Shown: positions 1-9,097 of the stretch, piece after piece
Numbering within the stretch: position 1 is the stretch's first letter
Layout of the letters: each line of letters opens with the position of its first letter
From: JAAYHC01 sp964483175
GTDB taxonomy: Bacteria; Bacillota; UBA5301
Length of the DNA: 42,874 bases
Direction: 5' to 3'
Assembly: GCA_964483175.1 (NCBI GenBank)
Contig: CAZAAT010000008.1
Span: 1 to 42,874, forward strand
Position numbers and translations under genes: made by a program
The notes under the pieces: generated by a model
Databases searched by the model: none
The model's input: the letters and a program-made list of their open reading frames with translations, nothing else
What the model was told of the DNA's origin: nothing

Positions 1-1
1 T

Positions 2-3000
2 CCGGGGCCGGAGCGGCGCCCGGCAGCAGCGGCTGCGCGCCGTTTGATCCCGCATTCAATCCTGAAACGATACTGTCGTCAGATATCTCTAGGGCAAGAT
101 TTGGACCTAGAAGAATTTCTGCGGCTCTTGACTGTTCTCGGCTATAAACGGGAGGACCTTGTGCAAGGGCCGGGACAGTTTAGTGCCCGGGGCGGGATTA
201 TTGATATCTTTATGCTAACGGCCGACCACCCGATTAGAGTCGAATTGTTCGATACCGAAGTCGATTCGATTAGGAGTTTTGATCCGGATACCCAGCGATC
301 ATACCAAAATCTCGATTCATTTATCCTAATGCCGGCAAGAGACAGTATCTATCTTCCAGAGCTGGTCCCGTCCGTCGAAGAGCGGGTTAAGGCTCAAGTA
401 GCCAGACAATCTGGCAATCTCCGCAATCTAGGTCTTGCAGAGGCCGCCGAGCGGTTGGAAGATCTAATGGCCGGACACCTGGAAAACATCAAAGAGAAAA
501 ACCTGTTTCCTGGCATCGACCAGTTTATGGCCTGCTTCTACCAGGAACTCGACTCCATCTGGGGATACCTAAAAAATGGCCTCATCATTCTAGATAACCC
601 CGACCGTGTTAAACAAGCACTAAATACTGAGATTAACGAGCTCGGCGAACAATACGCGCATCTTCTGGAGGAGGGTCGGGTTTTGCCGGCCGCCACTAAA
701 ATCTTCGCTACCTGGCATGACGTATACACAGAGGCCCAAAAACATCAACTCATTTATTTGTCGCCACTGGGCAATAAATTACAGGGCTCAAAAGTCAAAC
801 AGGCTATTAATCTACCATCCCGACATGCGGAGCAATTTAACGCCAATATTTCGAGCTTATCTCTGCGGATCAAAGAATGGTTGAATTCGCAGACCAGCGT
901 AGTACTTGTGGTATCCAAAGAAGACCGACTTAAACGGCTGAAGTCCGACCTATTTGACCGCGGCATTGAACTTAGTCCGCTGCCAGAGAGCCGACTCTCC
1001 CTTCCTGAAGGGAAGGCCTTTATTACCAAGGGCGCTTTAGGTGAAGGGGTTGAGCTGCCAGAAGCTAAATTGGTGGTTCTCTCGGAAACTGAGATTCTCG
1101 GCCGCAAACGCCGCCGATTGCCACGTCGCCTTAGCGTACCAGAAGGCGCCAGAATCGGCAGTTATGGCGAACTACATGCGGGGGATTATGTTGTTCATAT
1201 TACCCATGGTATCGGGATTTATCGCGGGATAACCACCCTGGAAATTGATGGGGTGCACCGCGATTATCTTGAAGTTTATTACGCTAACGATGATAAGCTT
1301 TACGTGCCGACCGACCAGCTAAATCTGTTGCAAAAATATGTTGGCTCTGAAGGCACTGCCCCACGGTTGAGTAAACTTGGCGGAACTGATTGGAGCAAGG
1401 CCAAGAAAAAGGTTAAAGAATCAGTACGTGAACTGGCTGAGGGGCTGCTAAAACTATATAGCGAACGTCAGTTGGTGCAAGGTCATGCTTATCCCCCCGA
1501 TACTCCTTGGCAAAGAGATTTTGAAGATGCTTTTGCCTATGAGGAAACCGAGGATCAGCTACGCAGTATCGCCGAGATTAAACAGGATATGGAGAACCCG
1601 CAGCCGATGGATAGGTTGCTTTGCGGTGATGTTGGCTTTGGCAAGACAGAGGTCGCTTTGCGTGCGGCCTTTAAAGCCGTTATGGATAGCAAACAGGTGG
1701 CTTTTCTAGTGCCAACGACGATTTTGGCCCAGCAACACTATGAAACGATTAAAGAGCGCTTTGAAGGCTTTCCGGTCAAACACGCGGTTTTGAGTCGTTT
1801 TCAAAGCGCTAAAGAGCAAAAGGCGATATTAAAGGCTGTTTCTAAAGGGGAAATCGATATCCTCGTCGGTACCCATCGCATTCTCTCGCAAGATGTCATG
1901 TTTAAAGATCTTGGGTTGGTGATCGTAGATGAGGAGCAGCGGTTTGGCGTTGCGCAGAAAGAACGACTGAAGGAGTTACGGTTAAATGTGGATGTCTTGA
2001 CCATGACGGCTACTCCAATTCCGCGGACATTGCATATGGCTATGGCCGGGGTGAGGAACATGAGTTTGATCGAAACCCCTCCGGTGGGTCGATACCCGGT
2101 CCGAACCTATGTAATGCCGTTTGATGATGAGGTGATCCGCCAGGCAATCTTACGGGAAATCGCGCGGGATGGACAGATTTTCTTTGTCCACAACAGGGTT
2201 CAGGATATTGATTGGATGGCTTCGTACCTCCACGGCTTGGTTCCGGAGGTGGATATTACGGTCGCCCATGGACAAATGGATGAAGACAGCCTGGAAAATG
2301 TGATGTTCCGGTTTTTGCATAATGAGAGCGATCTCTTACTGGCAACCACGATTATCGAGTCCGGGTTGGACATCCCAAACGCCAATACTTTAATCGTTTA
2401 TGATGCGGACAAACTCGGTTTAGCTCAGCTATACCAGTTGCGCGGCCGGGTGGGTCGCTCCAATCGGGTTGCCTACGCCTATTTCACCTACCGTCCGGAT
2501 AAGATGATCAGCGAGGAGTCGCAGCGGCGCCTCAAGGCCATCCAGGAGTTTACAGAATTGGGCTCCGGTTTCCGGATTGCGATGCGAGATTTGGAGATCC
2601 GCGGAGCCGGTAATATTCTCGGGCCGGAGCAGCACGGCAATATCGCAGCGGTCGGGTTTGACCTCTACGTTAAACTGCTCGAAGAAGCGGTCAACGTACT
2701 GAAGGGCGAAGCGGAACAGGCACCTCCCGAACCGTTGGTTGATCTCAAAGTTGATGCCTATATTCCCGACGAGTACATTCCTGATGTCAAACAGAAAGTC
2801 GAAATGTATAAAAAGATTGTGGCTGCCCCAACCCGTCAGCAGCAAAGTGATCTGATTGATGAGCTGACTGACCGATATGGTGAACCACCGTTGCCGGTGC
2901 TTAATCTATTAACCGTGATTAGGATTAAGGCTGCAGCCGCGAAACTAGGGGTTTCGTCGGTGCAAACTATACCCGATGGAGTGATGATCAAGTTCCATTC

Positions 3001-3175
3001 GGGACTACAATTGCCCATGGAAAAACTGGTTGAACTAATCAAAGCGCATAGAGGAAGGATAATGCCGCTCAACGTCAAGGTTCCCAAGATCAAAATCAAA
3101 CAGGGTAGACTGACTTCTGCCCAGCTAATTTCAGTGTTAGAAGAGACACTGACCAGTTTAGTTGCTGCAAAATGA
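2..3175 (+). CDS. mfd: Transcription-repair coupling factor Mfd, 5' end cut off by window edge
   Basis: Mfd is a DNA translocase that removes RNA polymerase stalled at lesions and recruits UvrA. The reading frame is open from base 2, so the TTG at 44 is not the true start; about 100 residues of the N-terminal UvrB-like module lie outside the window. Visible parts in order: the rest of the UvrB-like domain (GQFSARGGIIDIF near 170-210), the RNA polymerase interaction domain (GDYVVHITHGIGIYRG near 1180-1230, ending YVPTDQLNLLQKYVG), the helicase core with Walker A GDVGFGKTE near 1625, DEEQRFGV near 1929, TATPIPRT near 2010 and the QLRGRVGRS motif near 2436, then the C-terminal TRCF domain. It reads leftward into sequence not shown and lies upstream of spoVT, as in Bacillus subtilis. 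Identity is certain. Confidence 0.98.
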   Translation, partial: PGPERRPAAAAARRLIPHSILKRYCRQISLGQDLDLEEFLRLLTVLGYKREDLVQGPGQFSARGGIIDIFMLTADHPIRVELFDTEVDSIRSFDPDTQRSYQNLDSFILMPARDSIYLPELVPSVEERVKAQVARQSGNLRNLGLAEAAERLEDLMAGHLENIKEKNLFPGIDQFMACFYQELDSIWGYLKNGLIILDNPDRVKQALNTEINELGEQYAHLLEEGRVLPAATKIFATWHDVYTEAQKHQLIYLSPLGNKLQGSKVKQAINLPSRHAEQFNANISSLSLRIKEWLNSQTSVVLVVSKEDRLKRLKSDLFDRGIELSPLPESRLSLPEGKAFITKGALGEGVELPEAKLVVLSETEILGRKRRRLPRRLSVPEGARIGSYGELHAGDYVVHITHGIGIYRGITTLEIDGVHRDYLEVYYANDDKLYVPTDQLNLLQKYVGSEGTAPRLSKLGGTDWSKAKKKVKESVRELAEGLLKLYSERQLVQGHAYPPDTPWQRDFEDAFAYEETEDQLRSIAEIKQDMENPQPMDRLLCGDVGFGKTEVALRAAFKAVMDSKQVAFLVPTTILAQQHYETIKERFEGFPVKHAVLSRFQSAKEQKAILKAVSKGEIDILVGTHRILSQDVMFKDLGLVIVDEEQRFGVAQKERLKELRLNVDVLTMTATPIPRTLHMAMAGVRNMSLIETPPVGRYPVRTYVMPFDDEVIRQAILREIARDGQIFFVHNRVQDIDWMASYLHGLVPEVDITVAHGQMDEDSLENVMFRFLHNESDLLLATTIIESGLDIPNANTLIVYDADKLGLAQLYQLRGRVGRSNRVAYAYFTYRPDKMISEESQRRLKAIQEFTELGSGFRIAMRDLEIRGAGNILGPEQHGNIAAVGFDLYVKLLEEAVNVLKGEAEQAPPEPLVDLKVDAYIPDEYIPDVKQKVEMYKKIVAAPTRQQQSDLIDELTDRYGEPPLPVLNLLTVIRIKAAAAKLGVSSVQTIPDGVMIKFHSGLQLPMEKLVELIKAHRGRIMPLNVKVPKIKIKQGRLTSAQLISVLEETLTSLVAAK

Positions 3176-3236
3176 GGAATAAACCTTCCAGCTCTAGGGA
3201 ACGATTTCCTATGTAAAGCCAAGCCAACAGCGTTCT

Positions 3237-3266
3237 GCATAAAGAGTAAATCTGGGTTATATAATA
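3237..3266 (+). promoter_or_regulatory. Candidate sigma-G/sigma-F type promoter of spoVT
   Basis: GCATA at 3237-3241 fits the forespore -35 consensus (GHATR) and is 18 bases before TATAATA at 3260-3266, which resembles the -10 element. The -35 is poor for sigma-A. In B. subtilis spoVT is transcribed by sigma-G, so placement supports the call. This is a consensus match only. Confidence 0.45.
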
Positions 3267-3319
3267 CTTGTGGCGCGGTATTTACAATTTTCGGAAAGCG
3301 TATTTGAGGAGGGGCAACC

Positions 3320-3877
3320 TTGAAAGCCACTGGAATTGTCAGACGCATAGATGACTTGGGCCGAGTTGTAATACCCAAGGAGATTCGCCGAACCTTACGC
3401 ATTCGGGAAGGTGACCCTTTGGAGATCTTCGTTGACCGAGACGGTGAGGTTATCCTGAAAAAATATTCTCCGATCGGTGAATTAGGTGAATTTGCCAAGG
3501 AATACGCAGATTCATTGCATGAAGCTACCGGCCACATCACCTTAATTTCCGACCGGGATAATATCATTGCGGTTGCCGGTGCACCAGCAAAAGAGTACGT
3601 GGATAAGAATTTAACTCCAGCGGCAGAAAAAATTATGGAAGATCGGCGTCACGAAATTATCGAGGATACACGCAAGGCCAAGGGTGGCCAGGAAGGGACA
3701 GAGATTGTACAGGGTGTTCATTTTATCAGCCAAGTAATGGTGCCGATTATTGCCGAAGGTGATCCGATCGGCAGTGTAATTATTGCCTCAACTGATGAAA
3801 ACGCGCGTCTCGGTGAGATGGAGCTGAAGTTAGCGGAGACGGCCGCTGGTTTTTTGGCTAAGCAAATGGAACAGTAA
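3320..3877 (+). CDS. spoVT: Stage V sporulation transcription factor SpoVT
   Basis: SpoVT is a forespore-specific transcription factor that tunes sigma-G dependent genes. The protein has 185 residues, close to the B. subtilis length. Residues 1-50 form the AbrB-type swapped-hairpin DNA-binding domain (MKATGIVRRIDDLGRVVIPK, EIRRTLRIREGDPLEIF), and residues about 55-180 form a GAF-like domain. The start is TTG with a strong Shine-Dalgarno GAGGAGGGG at 3306-3314. It follows mfd, as in Bacillus, with its own candidate sigma-G promoter, and is closed by a hairpin at 3909-3948. Confidence 0.97.
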   Translation: MKATGIVRRIDDLGRVVIPKEIRRTLRIREGDPLEIFVDRDGEVILKKYSPIGELGEFAKEYADSLHEATGHITLISDRDNIIAVAGAPAKEYVDKNLTPAAEKIMEDRRHEIIEDTRKAKGGQEGTEIVQGVHFISQVMVPIIAEGDPIGSVIIASTDENARLGEMELKLAETAAGFLAKQMEQ

Positions 3878-3908
3878 ACTGGTGCCCAAGGTCTAATTGC
3901 CCTAAACA

Positions 3909-3948
3909 CCCCGTAAGATTATACGGATCTTACTGGGGTGATTTTTTT
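3909..3948 (+). terminator. Intrinsic terminator of spoVT overlapping the next gene's start signals
   Basis: CCCCGTAAGAT (3909-3919) pairs with ATCTTAC-T-GGGG (3927-3938, one bulged T), loop of seven, followed by a seven-T run at 3942-3948. The GGGG of the 3' arm is also the Shine-Dalgarno of the following flippase gene, whose TTG start lies inside the T run. Transcripts that read through would therefore carry a sequestered ribosome-binding site. Confidence 0.75.
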
Positions 3949-5551
3949 GAGCACTAAAGGCCACTCATTTATCCGTGGAGCGCTAATGTTGACCATGGCC
4001 GGTTTGCTGAGCAGATTGGTCGGTTCGGCAGCCCGGATTATCTTGCCACGGGTAATCGGCTCGGAGGCCATCGGACTTCTCCAAATGGTCTACCCGGTCT
4101 ATACCATTTTCCTGATCATCTCCATCTCAGGTATCCCAGTCGCCATTTCCAAGCTGATTTCGGAACAGATAGCTTTAGGCCGGCCTGATCAAGCACGCAG
4201 GATCTTTCGCATCGCACGGACCCTCTTATTTAGTACCGGCGCAGTATTGTCAATCGGATTATACTTCTTCGCCCCGGTGATCGCGGAGAAGTTTATCAGC
4301 GATCCTGGTGCGGCGTTGCCCTTACGTGCACTTAGTCCGGCGGTTTTTTTGCTTTCTGCTTCCGCAGCGTTTCGCGGGTATTTCCAGGGTATTCAGGAGA
4401 TGCGTCCGAGCGCGATAACTCAAGTTGTCGAGCAATCGACCAGGGTGTTGGTCATGATTATCTTAGCTCTACACCTGATTGATCGCGGTGTAGAATGGGC
4501 GGCTACAGGCGCCGCTCTGGGTACGGTTGCCGGGGGGATGCTAACCTTGGCTCTGTTGATCATCTTCTTTCTGTTTCAACCAAGTCGACGCTTGCCGCAG
4601 CGAGTTCGCTCAGCTAAAATGAATGCCCCCAGCCTTAGCGCGACCCAGATAGTCCGTGAAATTTATCAGCTTTCTTTACCGATCGTCTTTGGCACGCTGA
4701 TTTTTCCGATCTCCCATTCGCTGGATGCTGCCATTGTTCCCCGGCAATTGCAGGGATTAGGCTATGCTGTCGAAGTTGCCCGCGCTTTGTATGGGCAGTT
4801 TACAGGGATGGCGATGGCCCTGATTCACTTTCCCTGTGTCTTGACCATCGGTCTATCTCAGGCCTTAATTCCAGCCATCTCCGAGTCGTGGGCGCGCAAA
4901 GATTATCCTCTGCTTAAGGATCGGATCGCCAATTCGCTGTGGCTGGCCGCGGCAGTTAGCATCCCGTCCTCGGTCGGACTGTATGTACTGGCCGAACCCA
5001 TCTGTGAGCTCCTTTTTAAGCTTCCGGAGGTGGCAATACCATTAAGAGCTGCCGCCTCAGCGACAATATTTATCGCTCTGGCCGAGACGTCGATAAGTGT
5101 GATGCAGGGTGTGGGAGAGGTGCTCGAACCGGTCCGGTACCTGTTTTTCGGGGCGATCATCAAAATGATTTTTACTTACGGTTTGACCGGTTTGCCTCAG
5201 TTTGGCATCAAAGGTGCGGCAATCGCGTCGGTGCTGGGCTTTGCCATGCCGGCACTCTTAAACTTTAAGGGGATGTATAAATGGGTCGGCTATTTCCCCG
5301 ATCTAGTGCAATTGGTCGTGAAACCGGTGATTGCTGCGGGGATCATGGGCTTCTCCGTGAACAGATTATACCCTTGGCTCGAGACCATCTCGGTTTATCT
5401 ATTCTCCTATGTTAAATTATCTTTTACGGTAGCAGCCGGACTATTGGCGGCGGTAATTATTTATTTGCTCGCCATGCTAGCTATCGGTGGGATTCCGCCG
5501 CGTTTTCTGATCTTATTGCGAGCCTCGCGGAGTAGGATTCTTTCCGCCTAG
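3947..5551 (+). CDS. SpoVB/YabM-type MOP-superfamily flippase (polysaccharide biosynthesis protein)
   Basis: This is an integral membrane transporter of the MviN/MATE/PST (MOP) superfamily, a group that flips lipid-linked sugars across the membrane; SpoVB acts in spore cortex formation. The protein has about 534 residues and many hydrophobic segments, with the family-typical N-terminus (GALMLTMAGLLSRLVG) and AAFRGYFQGIQEMRPSA near residue 145. Its place between spoVT and mazG corresponds to yabM in B. subtilis. I prefer TTG at 3947, five bases after GGGGTGA, over GTG at 3938, which would lie inside that Shine-Dalgarno. The substrate cannot be told from sequence. Confidence 0.9.
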   Translation: MSTKGHSFIRGALMLTMAGLLSRLVGSAARIILPRVIGSEAIGLLQMVYPVYTIFLIISISGIPVAISKLISEQIALGRPDQARRIFRIARTLLFSTGAVLSIGLYFFAPVIAEKFISDPGAALPLRALSPAVFLLSASAAFRGYFQGIQEMRPSAITQVVEQSTRVLVMIILALHLIDRGVEWAATGAALGTVAGGMLTLALLIIFFLFQPSRRLPQRVRSAKMNAPSLSATQIVREIYQLSLPIVFGTLIFPISHSLDAAIVPRQLQGLGYAVEVARALYGQFTGMAMALIHFPCVLTIGLSQALIPAISESWARKDYPLLKDRIANSLWLAAAVSIPSSVGLYVLAEPICELLFKLPEVAIPLRAAASATIFIALAETSISVMQGVGEVLEPVRYLFFGAIIKMIFTYGLTGLPQFGIKGAAIASVLGFAMPALLNFKGMYKWVGYFPDLVQLVVKPVIAAGIMGFSVNRLYPWLETISVYLFSYVKLSFTVAAGLLAAVIIYLLAMLAIGGIPPRFLILLRASRSRILSA

Positions 5552-5593
5552 TGGAAAATACTAGGGAAGATAAGATCCGGGAGGTATTGCAGC

Positions 5594-7066
5594 GTGATAA
5601 CAATAGTTGGGCTTGGCTATGGTGCACCCGAGGCGTTAAGCTTGGGAGCGTACAGAGTACTTACTGCAGGGCAGGATATTTACTTTCGAACTCACCACCA
5701 TCCAACCGTAGCCTGGTTAAAAGACCAAGGAGTTACCGGGGAAAGCTTTGACGACTTTTATGAGGACAACCTTGATTTTGAAAGTGTTTATAATCAAATT
5801 GTACAAGAACTATGCTCACTGGCCGTAGCAGGCCAGCAGGTGGTTTATGCGGTCCCCGGTGATCCGTGGGTAGCCGAAGAGACTGTGCGGCTCTTGATCG
5901 CCGAGGCGAAAAAGAGGGGATTTACGGTTTCGGTTATCTCCTCCTTAAGCGGGTTGGATGCGGTCTTTGCCACTTTGCAGATAGATCCTACCGATGGGTT
6001 GACGGTCTTGGATGCGCTGGCTCTACCCTCGGACTACCCTGGCCAAGCACTGTTGATCACCCAAGTTTACTCTCGCCTAGTTGCTTCGCAGGTGAAACTA
6101 TGGTTGTTGGAGTTTTTCCCCGCGGAAACTGTGGTTACGGTGGTGCGGGCAGCGGGTGTGCCAGACCAAGAACGGGTGGAAAGGCTGGCCTTAGAAGACT
6201 TAGATCGGCTGGACTGGATCGATCATTTAACAAGTGTTTATCTCCCGGCTCAGGATCGGGTTGGAGCTGGCTCCGGTTGTGATTATCCTTTAGATCCGAT
6301 TATCGAGGTTATGCAGGAGCTGCGCTCAGAGCATGGCTGCCCGTGGGATCGCGAGCAGACCCATGAGTCCCTGAAACCCTATATGTTGGAGGAATGTTAT
6401 GAGGTTTGGGATGCAATCGATGAAGGAAACCCCGCAAAACTCTGTGATGAGTTGGGAGATCTGCTGCTTCAGGTGGTATTCCATGCTCAGATCGCGGCTG
6501 AAAATGATGACTTTGATGCCAATGATGTGGTCCAAGCAATAACTGCTAAACTGGTTCGCCGTCATCCCCATGTTTTTAGTGACACCAAGGTCCGTGGGGT
6601 TGGGGATGTCATGGTGAACTGGGAATCGATAAAAAAAGCCGAAAAACTGACGGGCGAGCGTACTTCGGCCTTAGATGGTATTCCCAGGCATCTGGCCGGA
6701 CTAGCCAAAGCCCAGAAGATACAGGCTAAGGCGGCCAAGGTCGGATTTACCTGGCCAGACCTATCCGGGGTAATTGATAAATTAGTTGAGGAGCTCGGTG
6801 AGCTAAAGGAGGCGCTAGCCTTACCGTCAGGGGTTCACCGGCGAGAGCGGGTCGAAGAAGAGCTTGGTGATGTGCTCTTTGCCCTGGCCAATCTGGCCAG
6901 ATATACAGATACAGAGGCCGAGGTAGCGATTAACGGTACGATTAACCGATTTGACAGAAGGTTTCGCTGGATCGAGCAGCAGCTCGCCGAGCGGGGAAAG
7001 CAGATGAAAGAGCTATCCCTACAGGAACTGTTAGCTTGGTGGGCCAAAGCTAAGTCGGAAGAGTAA
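5594..7066 (+). CDS. mazG: YabN-type fusion: tetrapyrrole methylase-like domain plus MazG pyrophosphohydrolase
   Basis: The 490-residue protein matches the two-domain architecture of B. subtilis YabN. Residues 1-220 are a tetrapyrrole (corrin/porphyrin) methylase-like domain, beginning ITIVGLGYGAPEALSLGAYR and holding YAVPGDPWVAEE near residue 85. Residues about 230-490 are a MazG domain with repeated ExxE metal-binding helices (LEECYEVWDAID; DELGDLLLQVVFHAQ; VEELGELKEAL; EEELGDVLFALANLAR), which hydrolyse nucleoside triphosphates to monophosphate and pyrophosphate. The start is GTG, about ten bases after GGGAGG. The gene is followed by a bidirectional terminator shared with convergent hup. 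Confidence 0.95.
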   Translation: MITIVGLGYGAPEALSLGAYRVLTAGQDIYFRTHHHPTVAWLKDQGVTGESFDDFYEDNLDFESVYNQIVQELCSLAVAGQQVVYAVPGDPWVAEETVRLLIAEAKKRGFTVSVISSLSGLDAVFATLQIDPTDGLTVLDALALPSDYPGQALLITQVYSRLVASQVKLWLLEFFPAETVVTVVRAAGVPDQERVERLALEDLDRLDWIDHLTSVYLPAQDRVGAGSGCDYPLDPIIEVMQELRSEHGCPWDREQTHESLKPYMLEECYEVWDAIDEGNPAKLCDELGDLLLQVVFHAQIAAENDDFDANDVVQAITAKLVRRHPHVFSDTKVRGVGDVMVNWESIKKAEKLTGERTSALDGIPRHLAGLAKAQKIQAKAAKVGFTWPDLSGVIDKLVEELGELKEALALPSGVHRRERVEEELGDVLFALANLARYTDTEAEVAINGTINRFDRRFRWIEQQLAERGKQMKELSLQELLAWWAKAKSEE

Positions 7067-7080
7067 GCAAGATAGGTAAA

Positions 7081-7105
7081 GCCTCCCTGTTGGTGGGAGG
7101 CTTTT
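7081..7105. terminator. Bidirectional terminator between mazG and hup
   Basis: GCCTCCC (7081-7087) pairs with GGGAGGC (7095-7101) around a seven-base loop, with TTTT on the plus side and AAA (TTT for the minus strand) on the other. It sits between two convergent genes. Confidence 0.85.
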
Positions 7106-7126
7106 GAAATAAGAGAAATATTAGAA

Positions 7127-7399
7127 TTACTTGATTTGATCTTTCAATGCTTTACCGGCCTTGAAGGCAGGTACTTTAGCAGCAGGAATGATGATTTCTT
7201 CTTTGGTAGCAGGATTAACCCCTTTGCGCTCCTTGCGCTCACGAACCTCAAAGGTGCCAAAACCGATTAGGGTCACCTTGTCACCAGCGGCCATTGCTTC
7301 GGAAATCGTTGATAAAACAGCATCGACAGCCTCGCCCGCGGCTTTTTTCGTAATACCGGCCTTATCGGCAACCGCGGCAATGAGTTCCATTTTGTTCAA
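7127..7399 (-). CDS. hup: HU family DNA-binding protein
   Basis: HU is a small histone-like dimer that bends and compacts DNA. The 90-residue protein is full length, with the usual beginning MNKMELIAAVADKAGITKK, the conserved VTLIGFGTFEVRERKERKG arm region and a lysine-rich end. The start is TTG with AAGGAGGG on the minus strand seven to eight bases upstream. It is transcribed towards mazG, against all its neighbours, so it forms its own unit. Confidence 0.98.
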   Translation of the reverse strand: MNKMELIAAVADKAGITKKAAGEAVDAVLSTISEAMAAGDKVTLIGFGTFEVRERKERKGVNPATKEEIIIPAAKVPAFKAGKALKDQIK

Positions 7400-7686
7400 A
7401 TGAACTCCCTCCTTAGAAAGTGTGGGTTATCGAATCTGTATATTCGGTCTAACCCCTGTGAACACCTTTTTCCAAGCCGCTTATTGCCAAAAAAATAGTA
7501 AATTTTTCATTAAAACTGTCTTGCGGCCCGGTTTTCTTGTCCATAACCCCGTAAACTCACTATAAATAATGCCTTGTCAATGGTGGTTTTATGCGTATTG
7601 GCCTTTATGGAGAGGTCGAGATAATGCATTAAAGCGGGTCCGCCTCTACAAACTAAAGATGGAAATCACTGTAGGAGGGGTAGTCG
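7400..7686. other. Divergent intergenic region hup/spoIID
   Basis: This 287-base stretch between divergent genes must hold both promoters. It is AT-rich near 7490-7520. I could not pick a -35/-10 pair convincingly for either direction, and I see no open reading frame with a ribosome-binding site. The spoIID Shine-Dalgarno AGGAGGGG is at 7673-7680. Confidence 0.5.
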
Positions 7687-8682
7687 ATGACTAACACAAG
7701 GCAACGTTCAGCCTTGTTTTACCTGATAATCAGCTTATTGCTGGTTGGTTCTTTGGTAACCTTTGTGCTTGGTTGTCCTGGGCCCGAGCGTAAGCTTGCA
7801 GACAACAGTAACAAGGAAGATGAAGGCAGCTTAATGAAGCGGTACAATCAGGAACCGACTGTGACCATTGAATTAAAAAATGGGGAAACCAAAGAGGTGA
7901 AACTAGAGGAGTATATAGCCGGGGTAGTTGCCGGAGAAATGAAGGCCGATTGGCCGCTGGAAGCATATAAGGCCCAGGCTATTCTGGCCCGCAGTTTTGC
8001 GATGCAGCTGATCACCGAGGATGCGACCAAGCCGGCAACGGGAAAAATCTCCGGGTCACATACAGAGGCGCAAGCGTATCGACCGGAAAACATTTCAGAG
8101 ACGATCAGAAAAGCCGTAAGTGAGACCCGAGGACAGGTAATAACTTATAAAGATAAATTTGTTAAAGCCTATTTTCATGCTGCAACCGGGGGCAAGACCG
8201 CTAAAGCTGAGGATATGGGTTTGGTTGAAAAAGGTCAAGAGCCGCCATATCTAAAACAGGTAACTTCGCCGGAATCGAAGGCCGAGGCGGAAGTTAAAGC
8301 ATGGAAGGCCAGCGTGCCTCTGTCATCTTTTGAAAAGGTAGCGCGGGAGACCGGTGCACAGATCTCTGGTTTGAAGGGGGTTAGCATCGGTAAAAAGGAT
8401 AATGGCGGACGCGCTGTTACTTTGCGTTTAGCCCATTCTAAGGGAACAACTGAGGTTAATGCCAACGCGATGCGAGTAGGAATTGATCCCGGGCTCATTA
8501 AATCGACAATGTTCACCAAAATTGGCGTGCAAGGCAATAATGTGGTGATGGAAGGCAAGGGCTTCGGACATGGTGTGGGTATGTCGCAATGGGGAGCCTA
8601 CACTATGGCCAAGGATGGCAAGAGCGCAAAGGATATCATCAAATTCTATTTTAAGGACATCAAGCTAGTCGATCTCTGGTAG
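7687..8682 (+). CDS. SpoIID/LytB-domain protein, putative lipoprotein
   Basis: SpoIID-family enzymes are lytic transglycosylases that cleave stem-peptide-free glycan strands during engulfment. After an N-terminal hydrophobic segment (residues 9-30) ending in a lipobox-like VLGC, residues 50-331 form the SpoIID domain: VKLEEYIAGVVAGEMKADWP and the following EAYKAQAILARSFAM, the catalytic-type Glu lying in VAGEM, then GFGHGVGMSQWGAYTMAKDG near the C-terminus, which is typical of the family. It is 331 residues long, as expected. It lies upstream of yabP and yabQ, which supports a sporulation role; whether it is the orthologue of Bacillus spoIID or a paralogue cannot be settled here. Confidence 0.9.
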   Translation: MTNTRQRSALFYLIISLLLVGSLVTFVLGCPGPERKLADNSNKEDEGSLMKRYNQEPTVTIELKNGETKEVKLEEYIAGVVAGEMKADWPLEAYKAQAILARSFAMQLITEDATKPATGKISGSHTEAQAYRPENISETIRKAVSETRGQVITYKDKFVKAYFHAATGGKTAKAEDMGLVEKGQEPPYLKQVTSPESKAEAEVKAWKASVPLSSFEKVARETGAQISGLKGVSIGKKDNGGRAVTLRLAHSKGTTEVNANAMRVGIDPGLIKSTMFTKIGVQGNNVVMEGKGFGHGVGMSQWGAYTMAKDGKSAKDIIKFYFKDIKLVDLW

Positions 8683-8797
8683 GACCATAAAGCCTATCTA
8701 AAATAGACAAACATGTGGTGCGGTTTCTTGACTCTTGTACTAAAAAGAGCGGGGAGCCGCATATTTATTACAAATGGTTTGCATTGGAGGGGTAGGC

Positions 8798-9088
8798 GTG
8801 GTGGCTGAGGAGAGAAGGGCCGAGACCGGAGACCACCAGCTCAGTTTAAAAAAGCGCGAAGAACTGAGGCTAACCGGGGTAGTTAATGTCGAAAGTTTTG
8901 ATGACCAAGAGATTATTGTGGACACTAGTGCCGGGGGTCTAATTATTCGGGGTGAGGATCTGCACATCGGACAATTAAACCTGGAAGCCGGAAACTTAGC
9001 GGTACATGGTTTTGTTAGCGTCTTGCAATATACCGGGGAGTCTATGGGCAAGCGGAGCAAAGGCTTTCTGGGGAAAATGTTCAAGTAG
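8798..9088 (+). CDS. yabP: Sporulation protein YabP
   Basis: YabP is a small protein needed for correct spore coat and cortex assembly in Bacillus. The product has about 96 residues and keeps the family core (RGEDLHIGQLNLEAGNLAVH then GFVSVLQY). GTG codons at 8798 and 8801 are both possible; GGAGGGG at 8786-8792 favours them over the ATG at 8774, which lies before the ribosome-binding site. It is followed nine bases later by yabQ, the usual partner. No catalytic function is known for the family. Confidence 0.9.
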   Translation: MVAEERRAETGDHQLSLKKREELRLTGVVNVESFDDQEIIVDTSAGGLIIRGEDLHIGQLNLEAGNLAVHGFVSVLQYTGESMGKRSKGFLGKMFK

Positions 9089-9097
9089 GCAAAAAAC

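Noticed and set aside
44..46. TTG at 44 as the start of mfd
   Set aside because: The frame continues upstream to base 2 with Mfd-like sequence, and the N-terminal domain is missing, so the gene is simply cut by the window edge.
2836..3567. Long minus-strand frame of 243 codons across the mfd end and spoVT
   Set aside because: It is antisense to two well-conserved genes, lacks a ribosome-binding site and has no recognisable protein features.
6309..6571. Minus-strand frames inside mazG
   Set aside because: They are shadows of the MazG domain, with no start signals and unlikely composition.
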